Source: Bacteroidota bacterium (lineage in GTDB: Bacteria; Bacteroidota; Bacteroidia; B-17B0; Aurantibacillaceae). From it: a stretch of DNA of 64,000 nucleotides. The position numbers and the translations under genes were made by a program. Location: NCBI GenBank assembly GCA_025362395.1, contig JANYGK010000021.1:62001-126000 (forward strand). The letters run 5' to 3'. Below the pieces are notes generated by a model. It had not been told where the DNA came from. It was given only the letters and a program-made list of their open reading frames with translations, and did not search any database. This document shows, piece after piece, positions 1 through 7,591 of this stretch; within the stretch, counting starts at the first letter, position 1, and each line of letters starts with the position of its first letter.

Positions 1-328
1 CTAGTTTTATTAACCTGGCTTTCATATCCTGCGCTTCCGCAGGCCACGGAATAAATAAACGCGCATTTTTTAAATACCCGTCAGCTTTCGATGCGCTTGC
101 CGAAGAATTATTTGTTCCCACACTTAAAGCTTCTTTCAGGCCTTTTATAACTTCATCGTTTGTTAAAGAGGGTGTAACAGTATATGAACCCGAGGTAACA
201 GTAGTAGCGGTGTTAATAATAGCCGTTGAATTGGTTTTCACGGAATTCCAAGCATTATTTAAAGTTTGTGCCCCCGCGGTTAAACTTCCGGCAATAACAG
301 CTGTTAAAATAAAAGGTTTGAGTGTCAT
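1..328 (-). CDS. DUF4197 family protein (N-terminal part, runs off the window)
   Basis: An open frame on the minus strand begins with ATG at 328 and is still open at base 1, so only the first 109 codons are present. It starts with a signal peptide (MTLKPFILTAVIAGSLTAGA). The mature part contains the segments GLKEALSVGTNNSSASASK and DGYLKNARLFIPWP, which match the start of the DUF4197 family of exported proteins of unknown function. The gene is divergent from cinA, with about 120 bp between the two starts. Family assignment is by recognition of these segments only; the function is not known. Confidence 0.8.
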   Translation of the reverse strand, partial: MTLKPFILTAVIAGSLTAGAQTLNNAWNSVKTNSTAIINTATTVTSGSYTVTPSLTNDEVIKGLKEALSVGTNNSSASASKADGYLKNARLFIPWPAEAQDMKARLIKL

Positions 329-450
329 AAATTCTATATTTTTTTAGTAAATAAGTAATCAAAAATGATCAATGCTAATAAGTTTTTCGGGCTATGTTTC
401 CCGGTTTTTAAATTTAAACTTAGTTTTACAAATATCTAATCAAATATACC

Positions 451-1716
451 ATGAAGGCCGAACTTTTAACAATTGGTAACGAAATTTTAATAGGGCAGAT
501 CAGTAATACAAATTCTGTTTGGATGGCGCAGCAATTAAATGAGGCGGGGATAAGCGTTATTCACATGAGTTCTGTAGCCGACGAAAAAGAAGCTATTCTT
601 ACAGCGCTTGCCGATGCGGGCAAACGTGCCGACCTTGTGCTGATAACAGGCGGACTTGGCCCTACAAAAGATGATATTACTAAAAAAACAGTGTGTGATT
701 ATTTTGATACGGAGCTTATTATAAATGAAGACGTATTAAAGGATGTTACGGGGTTCTTTACTAAAAGAGGCCGGGAAATTACGGACATTAATAAAAAGCA
801 GGCAGAGGTGCCAAAAGGAAGCATTGTAATACGAAATAAAAACGGAACGGCTCCAGGCATGTGGATGGAAAAAGACGATACCATTTATGTATCAATGCCC
901 GGTGTTCCATTTGAAATGAAAGCAATGGTAACAGAGTTTATTATTCCTGAGCTTAAAAAATGCTTTATATTACCTTTTATTTACCATAAAACGATATTAA
1001 CTCAGGGAATAGGAGAGAGCGATCTGTCTGAATTAATAAGTGATTGGGAAGATACGCTGGCATCAAAAAACATAAGCCTGGCTTATTTGCCTTCTCCCGG
1101 CATGGTAAGGCTTCGCTTAAGCAGTAAAGGGTTAAATGAAAAAGAACTGAATCAAAAAATTGAAGGTGAAGTGCAAAAAATATTACCCGTAATACAAAAA
1201 TACATTTACGGCTATGAGGAATATGGCAAGGACCAGCCGGCCATGGAAGAGATATTAGGTAAGCTGCTAAAAGAAAATAACTTAAAATTATGCTTGGCTG
1301 AAAGCTGCACGGGCGGCTATATTTCACACTTAATAACAAGCGTGGCAGGAAGCTCGGCTTATTATAACGGTTGCATTGTTCCTTATCAAAACGAATTTAA
1401 AAATTCTTTACTAAAGGTAAACAATGAAGTTTTTACAAAACATGGGGCGGTAAGTAAAGAATGTGTAGAAACAATGGTTAAAGAAGTGATGCATTCTTTT
1501 AACGGTAATGCCGCTATTGCAGTATCAGGTATTGCGGGCCCTTCGGGAGCAACAGAGGGTAAGCCTGTGGGCACAACATGGATAGCAGTTGCCTTGAATG
1601 ATACACTCATTTCCAAGCAATTTATTTTTGGAGATAACAGGCAACGTAACATTCACATGACGGCAATGAGGGCTATGAATATGTTGCGGAAATTAATATT
1701 AAAAGAGGAAGAATAG
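451..1716 (+). CDS. cinA: CinA family protein / nicotinamide-nucleotide amidohydrolase
   Basis: At 421 aa this has the full length of two-domain CinA. Residues 1-170 form the MoaB/Mog-like (COG1058) domain, with the signature TGGLGPTKDD at 66-75. Residues from about 270 form the PncC domain, with LAESCTGGYISHLI near 281 and VSGIAGPSGATEGKPVGTTW. In this family PncC deamidates NMN to NaMN, recycling pyridine nucleotides; the N-terminal domain has been linked to ADP-ribose pyrophosphatase activity. The start is ATG at 451 with no Shine-Dalgarno sequence, as usual here. A nicotinamide riboside uptake cluster lies 1 kb downstream, so NAD salvage genes are loosely grouped, but they are on the opposite strand. 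Confidence 0.95.
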   Translation: MKAELLTIGNEILIGQISNTNSVWMAQQLNEAGISVIHMSSVADEKEAILTALADAGKRADLVLITGGLGPTKDDITKKTVCDYFDTELIINEDVLKDVTGFFTKRGREITDINKKQAEVPKGSIVIRNKNGTAPGMWMEKDDTIYVSMPGVPFEMKAMVTEFIIPELKKCFILPFIYHKTILTQGIGESDLSELISDWEDTLASKNISLAYLPSPGMVRLRLSSKGLNEKELNQKIEGEVQKILPVIQKYIYGYEEYGKDQPAMEEILGKLLKENNLKLCLAESCTGGYISHLITSVAGSSAYYNGCIVPYQNEFKNSLLKVNNEVFTKHGAVSKECVETMVKEVMHSFNGNAAIAVSGIAGPSGATEGKPVGTTWIAVALNDTLISKQFIFGDNRQRNIHMTAMRAMNMLRKLILKEEE

Positions 1717-1818
1717 GTAAAACGTTTTGTCGCTTCGTTTAAGTCCTTCGCCTGATACGCTCATAAAGTCGTACTCGAATTGACATACTATCATAGTTAT
1801 ATTATAAACAAAACGTAT

Positions 1819-2586
1819 ATGGAACTTGCATACAGGGAATACGGCTCAGGCCGGCCTTTAATTATTTTACACGGTTTGTTCGGCCAAAGCGACAATTGGA
1901 ATACACTTGCGAAACGTTTTGCAGAAAAAGGATTTAGGGTATTTACCATCGACCAGCGAAACCATGGTTTGTCGCCGCACAGCAATGAATGGAATTATAA
2001 TGTTATGGCATCAGACCTTAACGAGTTTATTAAATTTCATAACCTCGAAGAGCCAATTTTATTGGGGCATAGCATGGGAGGAAAAACCGTACTGTTTTAT
2101 GAAGCCTTGTATTCCGGAAACGCTAAGCGATTAATAGTGGTTGATATTGCCCCAAGGGCTTATGAGCCGCACCATGATACTGTTTTAAAAGCATTGAACG
2201 CCGTAGATTTTACGGAAATAAATACACGCAAAGAAGTTGAAGCCGTTTTAAACGAATACATTACCGATACAGGCACTAAACAATTTTTATTAAAAAATAT
2301 TTATTGGAAAGAAGATGCATCCAAACAAATGGATTGGCGATTTGATTTAAAAACGATCACCGAAAAATACAATAACATTGGTATTGAAGTTCCTGAAAAA
2401 TTAAGTGCAACACCTGCCTTATTTATAAAAGGCGACAAGTCGAATTATATTACAAGCGCGGATGAAAAAGATATTGCCGCCCGGTTTTCAAATTATAAAA
2501 TTGAAACGATTGTTAACAGCGGGCATTGGATACATGCTGAACAACCGGAAGCGTTTTTTAAATGTGTAATGGAATTTATTATTTAG
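1819..2586 (+). CDS. alpha/beta fold hydrolase (YbfF-like esterase)
   Basis: About 255 aa with the alpha/beta hydrolase plan: oxyanion loop LHGLFGQSDNW, the DQRNHGLS strand-turn, the nucleophile elbow GHSMGG carrying the catalytic Ser, an acid in the FIKGDKSNYI strand, and the catalytic His in SGHWIHAEQPE near the end. This resembles the YbfF group of cytoplasmic esterases; the substrate is unknown. The frame is open from TTG at 1780, but ATG at 1819 is preferred because family members start just before the first beta strand. It converges on the kinase-like gene downstream and their 3' ends overlap by 8 bp. Confidence 0.88.
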   Translation: MELAYREYGSGRPLIILHGLFGQSDNWNTLAKRFAEKGFRVFTIDQRNHGLSPHSNEWNYNVMASDLNEFIKFHNLEEPILLGHSMGGKTVLFYEALYSGNAKRLIVVDIAPRAYEPHHDTVLKALNAVDFTEINTRKEVEAVLNEYITDTGTKQFLLKNIYWKEDASKQMDWRFDLKTITEKYNNIGIEVPEKLSATPALFIKGDKSNYITSADEKDIAARFSNYKIETIVNSGHWIHAEQPEAFFKCVMEFII

Positions 2587-3127
2587 TGGACTTAAACTGA
2601 TTATCAATAATTTGTATGGCCGAGTTCAGCTTGCTGTCTCCTATGCCCTTTATGATATGATATTCAGCATTAAGCTTCATTAATTCATGAAGGTTCCATT
2701 TAAGCAAATGATCTCTTAATTCAGGATTTCTTCTTTGCGAATCTTCTTCCCATTCCACATCATTATTACAAACCAGGTAAAGGTCATAATCTGTAGCCCG
2801 TATAGAATTAGTAATGAACTCTGAAATTTTATTGAACCGGTGTGTCGACCAGATTTTAATGGTTATTAAAGTAGTATCGCAAAATAAGTAAGTGTTTGCT
2901 TTTGGTAAATAGTCCGCCTCAAGCTGTAACTGGTTTTTCGCAATAATATCCAAGTCATTAACGCCATAGTTGTTAATGTCATTTTTATCAAAATATTCCC
3001 TGGCATATTCGGGCACGCAAACAGACTTGTAATGTTTAGCCAGTTTTTCGCACAACTCCGTTTTACCTGTACTTTCAGCACCAAGTATGGCAATTTTTTT
3101 TATAAGGTTTGCAGTTGTTTTTTCCAT
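2579..3127 (-). CDS. NadR-like ATPase / nicotinamide riboside kinase
   Basis: 182 aa P-loop kinase. Walker A is GAESTGKT at residues 16-23. PEYAREYF and YDLYLVCNNDVEWEEDSQR match the ribosylnicotinamide kinase domain of NadR, and there is no adenylyltransferase domain. The expected reaction is phosphorylation of nicotinamide riboside to NMN with ATP. The gene overlaps the 3' end of pnuC by 28 bp and is probably cotranscribed with it. Import by PnuC coupled to trapping by a kinase is the classical arrangement. The assignment to nicotinamide riboside rather than another vitamin is by motif and context. Confidence 0.85.
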   Translation of the reverse strand: MEKTTANLIKKIAILGAESTGKTELCEKLAKHYKSVCVPEYAREYFDKNDINNYGVNDLDIIAKNQLQLEADYLPKANTYLFCDTTLITIKIWSTHRFNKISEFITNSIRATDYDLYLVCNNDVEWEEDSQRRNPELRDHLLKWNLHELMKLNAEYHIIKGIGDSKLNSAIQIIDNQFKSTK

Positions 3128-3651
3128 GCATAAAAACCGTAAGCGGCCATTAATGTAAAAAAAGTATAGAGCATAGCATAGGTAGGCATTTCTTTTATAA
3201 TATACAAAAAAACATAAGATCCGTCAATTAATACCCAAAAAAACCAGTTTTCGAGCCATTTTTTAGTCATTAAATAAGTGCAGGTAAAACTACAAGCTGT
3301 TAAAATTGAATCAAACAGTATTTGGTCGGACTTAAAATGACGTAAAATAAAATAGTAAATACCGCTTTGAATGATAACGGATAACGCGATGAAAGGAATA
3401 TATTTTACGGGTAATTTAGTGACCTTAAATGTTTTTCCTTTATGCTTGCTCCAATAGATCCAACCATAGATTCCGCTGAAAAAATAAAATACGTTCAGGC
3501 TCATGTCACCGAATAAACGTTCATTATAAAACGTAAGCGTTGAAATAATAACAGAAACCAATGCCATTGGCCAACACCAAATACTTTCAAAAATAGTTAA
3601 TACTACACCTGCCACTCCTGTAAACAAAGCTATCCAATCCCAAAAAGCCAT
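3100..3651 (-). CDS. pnuC: PnuC-family nicotinamide riboside transporter
   Basis: 183 aa integral membrane protein with about seven hydrophobic segments and the PnuC signatures WYW-like IYGWIYWSKH and NWFFWVLIDGSYVFLYI. PnuC proteins move the dephosphorylated vitamin by facilitated diffusion, relying on an intracellular kinase; the NadR-like kinase gene follows with a 28-bp overlap. The start codon shares one base with the stop of the ThiE-like gene upstream (TAATG). Bacteroidota also have PnuT thiamine transporters of the same family. The neighbouring kinase favours nicotinamide riboside, while the neighbouring ThiE-like gene leaves thiamine possible. No TPP riboswitch was seen upstream. Confidence 0.88.
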   Translation of the reverse strand: MAFWDWIALFTGVAGVVLTIFESIWCWPMALVSVIISTLTFYNERLFGDMSLNVFYFFSGIYGWIYWSKHKGKTFKVTKLPVKYIPFIALSVIIQSGIYYFILRHFKSDQILFDSILTACSFTCTYLMTKKWLENWFFWVLIDGSYVFLYIIKEMPTYAMLYTFFTLMAAYGFYAWKKQLQTL

Positions 3652-4283
3652 TATTCGATAGGAATGTTTTTTTGTTTACAGAACTTTAAAAATTCAATGT
3701 ATTTATTGTATGGCGAAGCGCTTTTCCATAAATGGCCGTATAAAGCCACTCCCGGGAAACCAAGCTTATGAGCTAATTCAATGCTTTTTTCGTTTATTCC
3801 GCCGCGCGCGTAAATTTTCATTCCCGATTTATTAATGGCAGCTTCTACTATTTCAGTGTAAAAACCGCTGTATAATTCGCCTGATACATTATGGAACATG
3901 GTTCCTAAAAAGCAATAATCGGTTTTTACTTTTTGAGGTAAATAAAGCTCGGTGGGTCTTTTAAAAGAAATCGTTTTTACAAGCTTTGGTTTTCTTAAAT
4001 AAATAAATTTAGTGTTGAACCATAACTTTAATCTTTCCTTAAAATGAGTAGATGTAAAATGAAACCCTTTTAAATCGTATTTTAAAGCCAAGCGATGATG
4101 CGAATGAATAATAATACGGTTATGGAAATGTTTGGGAATCTCGTTTATATAATCATCCAGCTCTTTTGTTGAAAATCGGTTTTTGCGAACATGCAGTGTA
4201 TCGAGCCCTGCTTCAAACATTTGAATAACGGCTGCAATTTCATTTTCGCTTTTTTTGGTGGGGGTTATTACTACTAATCTCAT
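3651..4283 (-). CDS. thiamine phosphate synthase-like (ThiE/TenI family)
   Basis: 210 aa TIM-barrel protein. It begins MRLVVITPTKK and carries LHVRKN (the LQLRxK position), IIIHSHHRLA, KGFHFTST, and a C-terminal IYARGGINEKSIELAHKLGFPGVALYG resembling the phosphate-binding end of ThiE. True ThiE keeps HLGQxD and a GGI-x(7)-GA-GVAV pattern; several positions differ, so a TenI-like or otherwise divergent role is likely. It is the first gene of a tight three-gene unit with pnuC and the NadR-like kinase, sharing one base with pnuC. Confidence 0.75.
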   Translation of the reverse strand: MRLVVITPTKKSENEIAAVIQMFEAGLDTLHVRKNRFSTKELDDYINEIPKHFHNRIIIHSHHRLALKYDLKGFHFTSTHFKERLKLWFNTKFIYLRKPKLVKTISFKRPTELYLPQKVKTDYCFLGTMFHNVSGELYSGFYTEIVEAAINKSGMKIYARGGINEKSIELAHKLGFPGVALYGHLWKSASPYNKYIEFLKFCKQKNIPIE

Positions 4284-4370
4284 CTTTTATTTTGTTTTCC
4301 CGCAGATATCGCTAATGCTGCATATTATTTTATTTTTTTTACCTTATAAGTTATATAACTATTGTTAGCT

Positions 4371-4392
4371 TTTTAACCGCATAGATACATAG
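4371..4392 (+). repeat. dispersed TTTAACCGCATAG repeat, copy a
   Basis: The sequence TTTTAACCGCATAGATACAT belongs to a family of short period-8 repeats seen elsewhere in this window (5167, 63031 and, in the CGCAAAGA form, 10435, 13352 and 20337). It lies in the 164-bp gap between the ThiE-like and GGGP-synthase-like genes. No TPP riboswitch or terminator was recognised in that gap. Confidence 0.5.
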
Positions 4393-4447
4393 TTTTATTT
4401 TATGAACTTATATATCTTTTATGGTTTATGTTATTCTATTATTCCCT

Positions 4448-5212
4448 TCAGTCTCTTCTGTCTCTTCTTCCAATCTCATCACTCAGCTCAAGTAAAAATT
4501 GCGGATCTTTTTCTAATGCGTTCCCTACAACTATATAGTCAGGGTTTGCTTTTAAAACTTCTTTTGCTTTCTTTATAGTGTCAATGCCTCCTCCAATTAT
4601 TAAAGGCAGTGTAGTATGTTGTTTCACCTCTTTAATTAAAGATGCGGTTAGTGTTTTTTTAGCACCGCTGCCGGCTTCCAGGTAAATTAATTGCTTACCT
4701 AATAACTCCCCGGCAATAACTGTATTTATAATTTCTTTTTTACTACTTAAAGGCGTTGTCTTGGTTATTTTTTGGGTGGTTGATTTTGTTCCGCCGGCTA
4801 CTAAAATATAAGCTGTTGGGATTACCCGCAAGTTCGACGCTTTTATTTTTGCGGCTGCGTTTACATGCTTTCCTATTAAGTATTCTGCATTTCTGCCGGA
4901 TAGTAAGGACAGCATCAGAAAACCGTCTGCATGCTTAGATACCTGACTTTCGTCGCCCGGAAAAATAATAACCGGAATAGTGGTTTTAGCTTTTATAGAC
5001 TTTAATGTTTTCTCAAAATTATTTTTCTTTAAAGAGCTCCCTCCAAAAAAAATATAAGCCACACCGCATGTATTGGCAATATCTAACAGTGCGGGATTAT
5101 ATTTATCAGGGTCGATCAATATAATTAAATGTGTATGTGTTGTTTTAGTTAGCAATGTTTTAGTATGTTTAACCGCATAGTTACATAAGTTTAATGAAAA
5201 AGTATAAAACAC
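4448..5212 (-). CDS. geranylgeranylglyceryl phosphate synthase family protein (GGGPS, group II-like)
   Basis: 254 aa TIM-barrel prenyltransferase. Diagnostic segments are LIILIDPDK, MLSLLSGRNAEYLIG, VIPTAYIL, LIYLEAGSGA, LIIGGGI and YIVVGNALEKDP, all typical of GGGPS/PcrB proteins. The family joins an all-trans prenyl diphosphate to sn-glycerol-1-phosphate. That reaction is famous from archaeal lipids, but homologues occur in Bacteroidota, where the product's role is unsettled. The first 25 or so residues have no counterpart in the family and are encoded by a dispersed repeat. No other ATG lies before the conserved core, so either this start or a non-ATG start is used. Confidence 0.88.
   Translation of the reverse strand: MFYTFSLNLCNYAVKHTKTLLTKTTHTHLIILIDPDKYNPALLDIANTCGVAYIFFGGSSLKKNNFEKTLKSIKAKTTIPVIIFPGDESQVSKHADGFLMLSLLSGRNAEYLIGKHVNAAAKIKASNLRVIPTAYILVAGGTKSTTQKITKTTPLSSKKEIINTVIAGELLGKQLIYLEAGSGAKKTLTASLIKEVKQHTTLPLIIGGGIDTIKKAKEVLKANPDYIVVGNALEKDPQFLLELSDEIGRRDRRD
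5167..5189 (+). repeat. dispersed TTTAACCGCATAG repeat, copy b (inside the GGGPS 5' end)
   Basis: TTTAACCGCATAGTTACATA lies within the first codons of the GGGPS-like gene and, read on the minus strand, encodes part of NLCNYAVKH. Nearly the same sequence is intergenic at 4371 and 63031, so here the repeat has become coding or the true start lies downstream. Confidence 0.55.
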
Positions 5213-5272
5213 TTAAAGAATGTTTCAGCCTGTTGTTCTGAATTTTTTTATATACCTGTTCGGTTTTAATAT

Positions 5273-5854
5273 TTATAGTAGTTGGCTTAGCGCGTATACT
5301 AAAACATACTCGTCTAATACCTGATAATTAAGCTCAAAAGTTGTTTTAAATCCTGGTAAATTAATTTCTCCAATAATTGTTCCTAAATTATGTTTATTAA
5401 ACGGCTTAACAAATAAATGAGTAATAAAATCAACCTCCTTTAGTCCGTAAATTTTATACAGTGTTTCTTTGGCTGCCCAATAAATCAGTAGTTTTTCAAC
5501 ATCTGTTCCTGCTTCAGTAAGCTCTGATCGGGATAAAAATTTATGCCTGATCTTAATAACTTTATTTCTTATTAATTCTATATCAATACCTGTTGCTTCG
5601 TGTTCATTAACAATTATGGCCAACTTATCATGTGAGTGCGATACAGAAATATGCCTTGTATCATCTGTTAAATGTGGCTTTCCTTTATCATCATACATTA
5701 TTTTCCGGGTATCGTCTAAAAGCTTAGAGATCAAATAATTTTTGCCCTCTGTTTCAATATCGCGTTTAATGGTTAAACTCTTTATGTCCGCAAACTCTTT
5801 AAGGTTCAACAGCCCAAAAAAAAGCCCTTTTTTTATGTTAAAAACCTCTATCAT
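5273..5854 (-). CDS. 4'-phosphopantetheinyl transferase superfamily protein
   Basis: 193 aa. It has the Sfp-type signatures GKPHL (58-62), ISVSHSHDKLAI (69-80), GIDIE (89-93, Mg-binding acidic residues) and WAAKETLYKIYG (126-137, with the conserved W-KE-YK pattern). These enzymes transfer phosphopantetheine from CoA to a carrier-protein serine. No carrier protein or synthase gene is nearby, so the partner is unknown; fatty-acid ACP is possible. The gene is divergent from ahcY and on the same strand as the GGGPS-like gene 60 bp downstream. Confidence 0.9.
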   Translation of the reverse strand: MIEVFNIKKGLFFGLLNLKEFADIKSLTIKRDIETEGKNYLISKLLDDTRKIMYDDKGKPHLTDDTRHISVSHSHDKLAIIVNEHEATGIDIELIRNKVIKIRHKFLSRSELTEAGTDVEKLLIYWAAKETLYKIYGLKEVDFITHLFVKPFNKHNLGTIIGEINLPGFKTTFELNYQVLDEYVLVYALSQLL

Positions 5855-5880
5855 TCGTTAATTAATAAACTTTACAATAG

Positions 5881-5912
5881 TTTGAGTGTTACAAACTTAT
5901 ATCTTATCTTCG
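5881..5912 (+). promoter_or_regulatory. ahcY promoter (Bacteroidota type)
   Basis: TTTG at 5881-5884 and TATCTTCG at 5905-5912 are separated by 20 bp, fitting the Bacteroidota consensus TTTG-N19-21-TAnnTTTG with one mismatch. It sits 41 bp before the ahcY start, an ordinary leader length. Assignment is by motif only. Confidence 0.65.
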
Positions 5913-5952
5913 CATAATTATAAAAAATAAACAATTTTAATCAACAACTAAT

Positions 5953-7272
5953 ATGTCAGCAGTAGCAACAGGAAAGTACTTAGCGTACAAAGTTAAAGAC
6001 ATCTCATTAGCAGAGTGGGGTCGTAAAGAAATTAAATTAGCGGAAGAAGAAATGCCCGGATTAATGGCGCTTCGTGCAGAGTATGGTGCTTCTAAGCCAT
6101 TGGCAGGCGCTCGTATTGCGGGTTGTTTACACATGACCATTCAAACAGCTGTATTAATTGAAACGTTAACTGCTTTAGGTGCTGAGGTTACTTGGAGTTC
6201 TTGTAATATTTTTTCAACTCAGGATCATGCGGCAGCAGCTATTGCAGCGGCAGGTATCCAAGTGTATGCTTGGAAAGGTATGTCGGCGGAAGAATTTGAT
6301 TGGTGTATTGAACAAACGTTATGGTTTGGTGAAGACCGTAAACCATTAAACATGATTTTAGATGACGGTGGTGATTTAACTAATTTAGTATTTGATCAGT
6401 ACCCTGAATTAGCCGCGGGTATTAAAGGTTTATCTGAAGAGACAACTACAGGCGTTCACCGTTTATATGAGCGTATGGCAAAAGGTACTTTATTGTTGCC
6501 GGCTATTAACGTGAACGATTCAGTTACTAAATCAAAATTTGATAATAAATACGGTTGTCGTGAATCGTTGGTAGATGCTATTCGCAGAGCTACTGATGTA
6601 ATGATGGCAGGTAAAGTGGCTGTTGTGGCAGGTTACGGTGATGTTGGGAAAGGTTCTGCCTTGTCTTTATCGTCACAGGGTGTGCGTGTTATTGTAACTG
6701 AAATTGATCCTATTTGTGCGTTACAAGCTGCAATGGACGGTTACCAGGTACAAAAAATGGATAACGTGGTTAAAATTGCTGATATTATTGTTACTACAAC
6801 AGGTAATAAAGATATCGTGGTTGGTCGTCATTTCGAATCCATGAAACATGGAGCTATTGTTTGTAACATTGGCCATTTTGACACTGAAATTGATATGGCT
6901 TGGTTAAACAAAACTTACGGCGCATCAAAAGATACGATCAAACCTCAGGTTGATAAATACACGATTAACGGTAAAGACATAATTGTATTAGCGGAAGGCC
7001 GTTTAGTAAATTTAGGTTGTGCAACGGGCCACCCTAGTTTTGTAATGAGTAACTCCTTTACAAACCAAACTTTGGCTCAGTTGGAATTATGGACAAACAC
7101 TGCCGCTTATGAGAAAAAAGTATATGTGTTACCGAAAATTTTAGATGAAAAAGTAGCGCGTTTACACTTAGCTAAAATTGGTGTTGAATTAGATACATTA
7201 AATAAAGAACAAGCGGATTACATTGGTGTTAAAGTAGAAGGTCCTTTTAAAGGAGACGCTTACAGATACTAG
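5953..7272 (+). CDS. ahcY: adenosylhomocysteinase (SAH hydrolase)
   Basis: 439 aa, full length. Conserved blocks include [17 protein letters not shown], the substrate region [24 protein letters not shown], the NAD-binding [10 protein letters not shown] near 227, and [14 protein letters not shown]. The C terminus is GDAYRY, matching the usual PxxYRY ending. It hydrolyses S-adenosylhomocysteine to adenosine and homocysteine, which feeds MetH (also in this window). Codon use is biased to GGT, CGT and TTA, suggesting high expression. It has its own promoter upstream and a clear terminator downstream, so it is probably monocistronic. Confidence 0.98.
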   Translation: MSAVATGKYLAYKVKDISLAEWGRKEIKLAEEEMPGLMALRAEYGASKPLAGARIAGCLHMTIQTAVLIETLTALGAEVTWSSCNIFSTQDHAAAAIAAAGIQVYAWKGMSAEEFDWCIEQTLWFGEDRKPLNMILDDGGDLTNLVFDQYPELAAGIKGLSEETTTGVHRLYERMAKGTLLLPAINVNDSVTKSKFDNKYGCRESLVDAIRRATDVMMAGKVAVVAGYGDVGKGSALSLSSQGVRVIVTEIDPICALQAAMDGYQVQKMDNVVKIADIIVTTTGNKDIVVGRHFESMKHGAIVCNIGHFDTEIDMAWLNKTYGASKDTIKPQVDKYTINGKDIIVLAEGRLVNLGCATGHPSFVMSNSFTNQTLAQLELWTNTAAYEKKVYVLPKILDEKVARLHLAKIGVELDTLNKEQADYIGVKVEGPFKGDAYRY

Positions 7273-7291
7273 TATTTGGTTTTAATAAATT

Positions 7292-7332
7292 AAAAATCCC
7301 ATGCACTTTATAGTGGATGGGATTTTTTTTTG
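7292..7332 (+). terminator. rho-independent terminator of ahcY
   Basis: The stem AAAATCCCATGCAC pairs with GTGGATGGGATTTT around the loop TTTATA, followed by a run of nine T. It begins 20 bp after the ahcY stop codon. Confidence 0.85.
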
Positions 7333-7349
7333 TATGCGACGAGTTTGTA

Positions 7350-7450
7350 TTTGGGCGTTACCTTGCGTAAAGAACAGGTGCAAGGTCAGGCTTTACATTA
7401 CAATCTTTTGCAGGAGGCAGGCAAAAGGATTTTCATTGCAATCCTAACGC
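7350..7450 (+). repeat. structured interspersed repeat, forward copy
   Basis: The element starts TTTGGGCGTTACC and ends ATCCTAACGC. GCGTTA (7355-7360) pairs with TAACGC (7445-7450), enclosing two hairpins: CCTTGC/GCAAGG (7361-7366 with 7380-7385) and CTTTTGC/GCAAAAG (7405-7411 with 7421-7427). The layout is a three-way junction. An inverted second copy lies at 7495-7581. It sits just past the ahcY terminator. Confidence 0.7.
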
Positions 7451-7494
7451 ATATATGCTTATTAAAAAAAATAAACTCCGGTGTAAAATAAATT

Positions 7495-7581
7495 GTGTGA
7501 GCGATTGCAGTAGAAATCCTTTTACGAAACGTAGTGGAGCAAAAGATTGAAACAAAAAGCGCGACCCGCAGGGTCACACCC
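7495..7581 (-). repeat. structured interspersed repeat, inverted copy
   Basis: On the minus strand it starts TTTGGGTGTGACCC, 10 bp after the ftsK stop. The closing stem is GTGTGA/TCACAC, where the forward copy has GCGTTA/TAACGC. The first hairpin is GACCC-tgc-GGGTC and the second CTTTTGC/GTAAAAG (one imperfect pair). The changed but still paired closing stem indicates that structure is kept. The first hairpin, followed by a T-rich stretch, could also end ftsK transcription. Confidence 0.7.
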
Positions 7582-7591
7582 AAATAAAAAA

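Noticed and set aside
977-1339. 120-codon ORF antisense to cinA
   Set aside because: Shadow frame of cinA with biased low-complexity composition.
4284-4447. Possible TPP riboswitch before the ThiE-like gene
   Set aside because: No CTGAGA-type core or other conserved TPP aptamer block on the minus strand.
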